A stretch of 64,000 nt of DNA from Adiantum capillus-veneris (taxonomy: Eukaryota > Streptophyta > Polypodiopsida > Polypodiales > Pteridaceae): contig CM043942.1 in the NCBI GenBank assembly GCA_014529385.2, forward strand, positions 20,878,991 to 20,942,990, read 5' to 3'. The position numbers and the translations under genes are program-made. Position 1 is the first letter of the stretch; each line of letters begins with the position of its first letter. This document shows, piece after piece, positions 58,051 to 64,000 of this stretch. A model generated the notes under the pieces. The model saw nothing but the letters and a program-made list of their open reading frames with translations, was not told the origin of the DNA and did not search any database.

Positions 58051-61000
58051 ATGGCAGAAAGTTCAACACAAGTCACAGAGATTGTTGGAGAGAAGCTGAC
58101 CAGAGAGAACTACAGCATATGGTCTTACAGGATGGAGAACTTTATCATGAGCAAAGGTTTATGGGATTATATTACAGGTGAACAAGAGTGTCTCGAGGTT
58201 GGTTTGGAACCAAATAGAGAGAATGTTGAAGCACATAAAACATGGCAAGCAGGAGTAGAAGCTTACAAGAAGTGGATCGAGAATTCAAGGAAAGTGATGC
58301 ATTGGATTTCACTATGCATTAGTGACTTCTTTATACCACATGTTAAGAAGGCTCAATCTCCAAAGGAAGCATGGGAGATACTAGCAAGAATGAACAGCTC
58401 CAATACAGAACCACGACAAGTTCACTTGAAGCAAAGGTTACATTGTGTATGGCGAGGAAATAGATCCATATCAGATTATGTGACAGAGATAAAGCAAATA
58501 CAGGAAGATCTTGCGAGCATTAATGTTGAAGTTCCAGATGATGACTTAGTTTCAGTGACATTGAATGGTTTGGGACCGGAATACAAGTCATTGGATACAT
58601 CTATATCTGTTCAAGGACACATGCCTGATTTTGAAGAGTTAGTAAACCTTTGTTTGCAAGAAGAGGTGAAGTTAGGCAAGTCAGGTCCTTCTACATCAAA
58701 TAACAATTCCAGAGATCAGGTTTTTTACTCTAGAGGTCGTGGAAACAATAGAGGTGGAAGAGGAAACTATGGTCGTGGAAACAATGTTGGAAGAGGTCAA
58801 TGGCAAAACCAACAAAGTCAAAGTTACAACGATTATAGCCAAAGAGGCAGGGGAAGAGCCCGAACTCGTGGACGTGGAGGTGGACGATTTGTACATCCTC
58901 AAAGAGATGGATTTTGTAACAGATGTGGCATTTATGGTCACTTTGAAAGAGAATGTTACACAAGGCTAAATCAAAATCGTGATCATGGTGGAAGAGGCCG
59001 AGGTTATGGCAGACATGGAGGAAACTTTGTTGGATACAATCCTCATGATCAAAATATATATGACAATAGGTCGAGTGGACATTTATTTCCTATGGAGCAT
59101 GTTGTTGGAAGCATGGTGGAGCCACATCATACAGATGATTGGTATTTAGATAGTGGTGCCACAAATCATATGACATATCATGGTGAATGGTTTGACAGAA
59201 AAGAGAAGTTAGAAGAGGATGAGTTTGTCGCTACAGGTGATGATACTATGCATCGGATTACACATGTTGGTTCAGTTCCATTGCTAGAAAAAGACGGGAC
59301 ATACAACACATTGGGAGATGTTCTATATGTGCCTTCAATCACAAAGAATTTAGCATCAGTTGGACAGATGACAGATCAAGGGTTGCAAGTCCGTTTTAAT
59401 CGTTATTGATGCTTCATAGAGGAGTTTCACAAAGGCAGACCAGGAAAGATATTGGCACGTGGAAGAAAAAAAGGTCGCTTGTTCTCATTGGAAGCTGGAG
59501 ATCCATGTTTACACAGTGGTATGTATGCAAACAAATCATCCACTCAAGATGATTGGGCAGAGTTATGGCATAAGAGGATTGGTCATGTCAATTTTAGAAG
59601 ATTAAAGCATATGCAATCAAATCAAATTGTACGTGGATTACCAAAGTTTGGCAGATTGAATTTTGATCATGTTTGTGAAGCTTGTGAATTTGGAAAGCAA
59701 TCTCGTTTACCATTTCCAAAGAGGGGGAGAATTAGCCAAAGTCCTTTGGAAATTGTTCATTTAGATATTTGGGGACCTTGTGATCATGCTACACCAAATG
59801 GTTGTCGATATTGTATCACATTCACAGATGATTACAACAGAATGACATGGGTTTACTTTCTAAAGGCAAAGTCAGAGGCATTTGAGGTATTCTTGGAGTT
59901 CAAAGTTATGGTTGAGAAAGAGAATGGTTGTCAAATTAAATGCCTACGTACAGATGGAGGGGGAGAGTACATGTCACACAGTTTTGATGATTACTTACGT
60001 GAACAAGGCATAAGAAGACATATTACTTGCAGATACACACCACAAAAAAATGGAGTTGCTGAGAGAAAGAATAGAGTCATAGCAGAGATTGCAAGAGCCA
60101 TGATGAATGAGATGAATATTCCATTAACATATTGGACTGAAGCAGTTCATACAGCAGTACACATTATGAATCGAACACCAACAACTGCCATTCATGAAAT
60201 TTCACCTTATGAGAGACTTTATGGGATCAAGCCAACACTTTCCTACATGAAAGTTTTTGGATGTGTTTTCTATGTTCATGTGCCAAATGAAGCAAGAAAG
60301 AAGATGGAGCCAAAGGCAGTGAAGTGTATATTCTTGGGCTACCCAGTTGAAAAGAAAGGTTACAAGTTCTATGATCCTACGACAAGAAAAGTTTAGGTCA
60401 GTAGAGATGTCAGATTTTGTGAGCATGAACCATGGTATAAACCAAAGCCAGTGATGATAGAAGATGAGTATGAAGAGCAAGAGAATGTGCGTCATGTTGT
60501 TGATAAGCCAGGACCATCAACAAGAACTATTTCAGGACCACATATGGCAGAGGAGAGTACAGGAAGTGTCAACCCATGGAGCGGTCGTTTGCGAGATAAG
60601 AAGCAAGACGAGAAAGGCAAGAAGAAAGTGGTTGAAGAGAGTTTTGGAGATGAAAGCCTCGATGAAGAGCATGGTTTACCACATTTGAGGACACCTGGCA
60701 GGAAGCATATTGAGAAATATATACCCCCATATGCAAGAGTTGAAGAGAAGAGTGCACCACAGTTGAGAAGATCAGAGAGGGTGTGTTATCCAGTTGATAG
60801 ATTGACATACAACGGTTACATGCGTACACATTATGCATACATGGTTTCACGTGTGCAACATAAAGAGCCTACATGTTTTCAAGAGGCAATTGGAAAATCA
60901 GAATGGGAGTTAGCTATGGATGATGAGATGGATGCTCTTGTGAAGAATGACACTTGGGATTTGGTTCGCTTGCCAAATGGAAAGAAAGCAATTGGTTCAA

Positions 61001-62418
61001 AATGGGTATACAAAGTCAAGTGCAAGTCAGATGGTAGTGTGGAAAGATACAAAGCGAGGCTTGTTGCTAAAGGTTATGCACAAACAAAAGGTCTTGATTA
61101 TGATGAGACATTTAGTCCAGTTGCAAAGATGACAACAGTCAGATTGGTGATAGCAATGGCAAGTATGTTCGGTTGGAAGTTACGGCAAATGGATGTGGAT
61201 AATGCATTCTTGAATAGTGACTTGGAAGAAGAAGTTTATATGATACAGCCAGAGGGTTATCAACATCTAGAGTTTCCATATTATGTGTGTATGTTGAAGA
61301 AAGCATTGTATGGTTTGAAGCAAGCATCTAGAGCTTGGTGTGAAAAGATAACCAGATTCTTGAAGAAGATTGGATTTAAACAATCTACTGCTGATCACTC
61401 ATTATTTTTGAAGCATGTTGATGGAGAGATCGTCGTTATTGTTATCTATGTTGATGACTTGATTCTCACTGGAAGTCATGCTGAGCAAATTTTGCATGTC
61501 AAGAAGAGTTTGTTGAGAGAATTCAACATGAAGGACCTTGGTGAGTTGAGATATTTCTTGGGAATTGAAATTGTCAATACTTTATCAGGAATTTGGATGA
61601 TACAAAGACAATACGCGTTGGATATGCTTGAGAAGTATGGAATGACAGCGTACAAACCGGTTGATACACCTCTTGATCAGAATGTGAAGTTGTTTGATGA
61701 TGGACATTACATTGAGGATGTCACTATGTATCACAAGATGGTTGGAAGCCTTATTTACTTGACAATAACAAGGCCAGATTTGAGTTATGGAGTGGGTGTT
61801 GTGAGTCAATTCATGCAAAATCCATGTAAAAGTCATCTTGATGCAGTGAGACGGATTATGAGATATGTGAAAGACACTGTCAGTTATGGAATGTTTTATG
61901 AAAAGAATGGGAAGCTTTGTCTTTATGGTTACACAGATGCAGATTGGGCAGGAGATTTTATGGATAGAAGATCTACAAGTGGTTATGCATTTTCCATTGG
62001 CAATGGTATGATAAGTTGGAGTAGCAAGAAGCAATCAACTGTAGCATTATCAAGTACAGAACCTGAATATCATGGAGCAGCTTTGGCAGCATGTGAAGAG
62101 TCATGGTTGAGAGTACTTATGGTAGAATTTGGTTTTGACTATCTTGACAGTGTCATTATATATTGTGACAATATTAGCAGCATCATGTTGGCAAAGAATC
62201 CAATCTACCATGCTCGCACTAAACACATTGAGGTACATTATCACTTCATTAGAGAAAAATTTTTGGCAAATGAGATTGATTTGGTGTATGTGAAGACAAA
62301 TGATCAAGTTGCGGATATATTCACAAAAGCTCTTGGAAAGGAGAAGTTTTCCTACTTTCGTGAAGCATTGGGAATCCATCATATGCAAGCTCACTCTGAG
62401 CTTGAGGGGGAGTGTTAA
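58051..62418 (+). pseudogene. Copia 2 gag-pol (two nonsense codons)
   Basis: One frame of 1,456 codons from the ATG at 58051 (MAESSTQVTEIVGEKLTREN) to TAA at 62416. Nonsense codons: TGA at 59407 and TAG at 60394; no frameshift. Domains by residue: UBN2-type gag (about 1-235), Gly/Arg-rich stretch, zinc knuckle CNRCGIYGHFEREC (about 289), protease YLDSGATNHM (about 365), integrase zinc finger (HKRIGHVNF, CEACEFGKQ), core with HLDIWGP (571), RTDGGGEY (634) and NGVAERKN (667), RT with MDVDNAFLNSDLEEEVYM and YVDDLILTG (about 1133), RNase H with YTDADWAGD (about 1295) and SSTEPEYHGA, where STEAEY is usual. The copia order (integrase before RT) is clear. All integrase and RT catalytic acids are intact. 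The start is the ATG aligned with typical copia gag starts; the frame is open 26 codons upstream. Confidence 0.95.
62405..62412 (+). other. Copia 2 polypurine tract
   Basis: GAGGGGGAG immediately before the 3' LTR start TGTTAAAG. Confidence 0.88.
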
Positions 62419-62626
62419 AGAATATGTCCATTGTGCTATGGGCGGCTGGACACTGACTATACTATGTTGTAAATATACTTTGGATAATAGTTCAAAAGAG
62501 AAGAAGAGAACAGCAGCTCGTTGAATGGCTGCTGCAGGGTAACGATTGTGTGCATGTGTCTCGATGTGTGTTGTTGTGTGTGTGTAGTCTTCTTTCCTAC
62601 CTTCTCCATCACTTGCGCACTCTACA
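62413..62626 (+). repeat. Copia 2 3' LTR
   Basis: 214 bp, TGTTAAAG ... CTCTACA, nearly identical to the 5' copy. Confidence 0.95.
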
Positions 62627-62631
62627 AAAGA

Positions 62632-62785
62632 TTCAATGGTGAGTTGATACAAATTCTTTCGAAAGTGACTGAGCACCAAGGAAAGAATTGGGATTTGGAA
62701 TTTCCTAATGCATTATGGGCTTACCATACTTTGGTGAAGACAAGTAGAGGGTTTACTCCATTTCATTTGGTATTGATGCATGGTT
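62632..62785 (+). pseudogene. Element 6 integrase, part after copia 2
   Basis: Resumes at RFNGELIQILSKVTEHQGKN and runs through NALWAYHTLVKTSRGFTPFH before similarity to element 5 stops at HLVLMHGF, followed by a stop. The C-terminal domain present in element 5 (39270-39662) is missing, so element 6 is truncated here. Confidence 0.85.
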
Positions 62786-63058
62786 TTTAGGACCCCTTCT
62801 GAAGATGCAATAAAGGCACAGTCAGTTGTTGGGGAGATGAGGATACTCTAGTCCAAGGGATCTCGAAAGAGAAGAAAAATCTACTTCACAAGCACCAAAG
62901 AGTAAAAAGTGCCATGGACAGAAGATACGTGGGAACGAGCTCTTATGCATGCCTACAACCTATATCTTACAGAATAGCCCATTCTAGGTGTGAATTTCTA
63001 GTGAAATTTACACGAGGATGTTCGTGTGGACTCACAGCACAGCATACTCCGTTTTCAC

Positions 63059-63195
63059 TTTTTTACCGACAGTAAATATTTTTTACCACAGTAAATATTT
63101 TTTACCTACAGTAAATATTTTTCACCTACATGGTAAATACAAATCACTTTTTACCTACAGTAACTTTTTTTACCCATGGTAAATATTTTTTACTG
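63059..63195. repeat. ~20 bp tandem repeat, TTTTTACC-ACAGTAAATA
   Basis: About three good units (from 63061, 63081 and 63100) followed by degenerate ones. Confidence 0.8.
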
Positions 63196-63682
63196 CACCA
63201 TAAGTATTTGGTATGTAAGAGTTCACTGTTACTAGAAGCAGTGATTGGGCATCAACAATGCAGTTACAGGAGGAGAAAAGGGGAAAATCTTATGGTAAAG
63301 GTGAGTCAACAGGGATAAAGACTTTTGAGTTGAAAAGAGACATGCTGATTTTTTCAAAGAACACATGTCAAAAGAAGCCATGGTTGAGGATTTTTTGAGA
63401 ATTTGATATTCAGGAGGACCCCCGCAGGTCCCCCCCTGACATGTGCAGAACCTCCAGTTTCAACAGCCACCTTACCTGCTCTTAAATGCTGGTCAAGGCC
63501 TTATCCCCATGTGTCACAATCAAAAAAATCAGCATTTACCCTCCCCTCTCACATCACTCTAGAGAATATCTTGATGGTGACATATCAGGTGACCTCAATC
63601 TCTTGACCACCCCAAGCAAAAAGTAACCCCAATCAGAGGATTTAAGCATGTTTATCCCTAATCCTAAACCCTCTCAGAAACC

Positions 63683-63689
63683 TATATAA
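63683..63689 (+). promoter_or_regulatory. TATA box, LTR-like promoter
   Basis: TATATAA within CCTATATAAGGAGGCCTTCT, followed by a pyrimidine-rich start-like region. A diverged copy (ACCTAAATAAGGAGTCTTCT) lies about 145 bp downstream. It resembles the U3 promoter of an LTR element. Confidence 0.45.
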
Positions 63690-64000
63690 GGAGGCCTTCT
63701 CTCACTCAAAACAAACACTTCACCCACTTCACCAAGCAATGAAGCTATGACGACATTGCTCACAACGAGGAGCTATGGATGGAGCTCTACTCTCTCTACC
63801 TCTATTATGCTACATTACTAGCCCTAAAACCTAAATAAGGAGTCTTCTCTCATGTTCCATGGCCACCATCCTCGCCATCATTCTCTAAGGTATTGATGTG
63901 TTGCTAGTAGGATCATACCTACTTGCTGGGTTGATTGTTTTTGACAAGGGATTATGCCATCCTTGGCTTGCTTCTCTATATCCTTGTTATGTATGATCAG

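Larger units (their letters stand above)
56930..62626 (+). mobile_element. Copia 2: complete Ty1/copia element
   Basis: 5,697 bp with LTRs 56930-57145 and 62413-62626, which differ at only a few positions, and a perfect 5 bp target duplication AAAGA (56925-56929 and 62627-62631). It has a canonical primer site and polypurine tract and a single gag-pol frame with two nonsense codons. The youngest-looking element in the window. Confidence 0.95.
46865..62785 (+). mobile_element. Element 6: Tat-type Ty3/gypsy split by two copia elements
   Basis: Same family as element 5. The 5' LTR is interrupted by copia 1; leader, gag, protease, RT and two RNase H domains follow; integrase is interrupted by copia 2 and ends abruptly at about 62785. 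The integrase C terminus, polypurine tract and 3' LTR are missing from the window. Confidence 0.87.
62786..64000. other. Right end: no clear gene
   Basis: A possible chromodomain remnant (62790-62990), a short AT-rich tandem repeat, and TATA-containing sequence resembling an LTR promoter. No LTR boundary or open gene could be supported. Confidence 0.5.

Noticed and set aside
63653-63672. Telomere-like CCTAATCCTAAACCCT
   Set aside because: Only isolated, imperfect units; no tandem array of the plant telomere repeat.

Overview
This window looks like plant nuclear heterochromatin made almost entirely of LTR retrotransposons. I find no host gene, rRNA, tRNA, CRISPR array or prokaryotic feature. 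Three things point to a land plant: a Ty3/gypsy chromovirus with an integrase-linked chromodomain, Tat-type Ty3/gypsy elements carrying a second RNase H, and Ty1/copia elements primed by an initiator-Met-type site. I cannot name the species. Nearly every coding region is broken by stops, frameshifts or deletions, so most genes are listed as pseudogenes.

Left nest (1-24018), all on the minus strand. Element 3 (15059-24018) is a Tat-type gypsy with ~2 kb LTRs. Its left (3') LTR was hit by element 2 (6328-15058), a gypsy with three zinc knuckles and a large unrecognised extra ORF after the integrase. That ORF was in turn hit by element 1 (1-6327), a short-LTR chromovirus, and element 1 was hit by a ~680 bp terminal-inverted-repeat element (2979-3660). 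The nest is four levels deep.

Middle (24019-32251). A decayed plus-strand gag remnant is followed by element 4, a minus-strand relative of element 3 keeping only the 5' LTR, leader and gag. Then come about 3 kb without recognisable genes, holding TACTGGTA-rich sequence and a CT microsatellite.

Right half. Element 5 (32252-40911, plus strand) is a full-length but decayed Tat-type gypsy with ~1.1-1.2 kb LTRs. Between it and its relative, element 6, lie minus-strand gypsy fragments (40912-46864): integrase pieces, a protease-like piece, a foldback element and a second, longer copy of the extra ORF seen in element 2. Element 6 (46865 to about 62785, plus strand) is from the same family as element 5. 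Copia 1 (47891-51127), whose gag/leader/primer-site block is internally inverted, sits in its 5' LTR. Copia 2 (56930-62626), complete and young-looking with two nonsense codons, sits in its integrase. The last 1.2 kb holds a possible chromodomain tail, a short tandem repeat and a duplicated TATA-containing promoter-like motif.

The most interesting item is the extra ORF present twice (6328-about 8520 and about 43391-46864). It encodes a protein of roughly 1,100 residues of unknown function, in frame with the integrase C terminus. Domain calls rest on reading motifs by eye; no database search was run.
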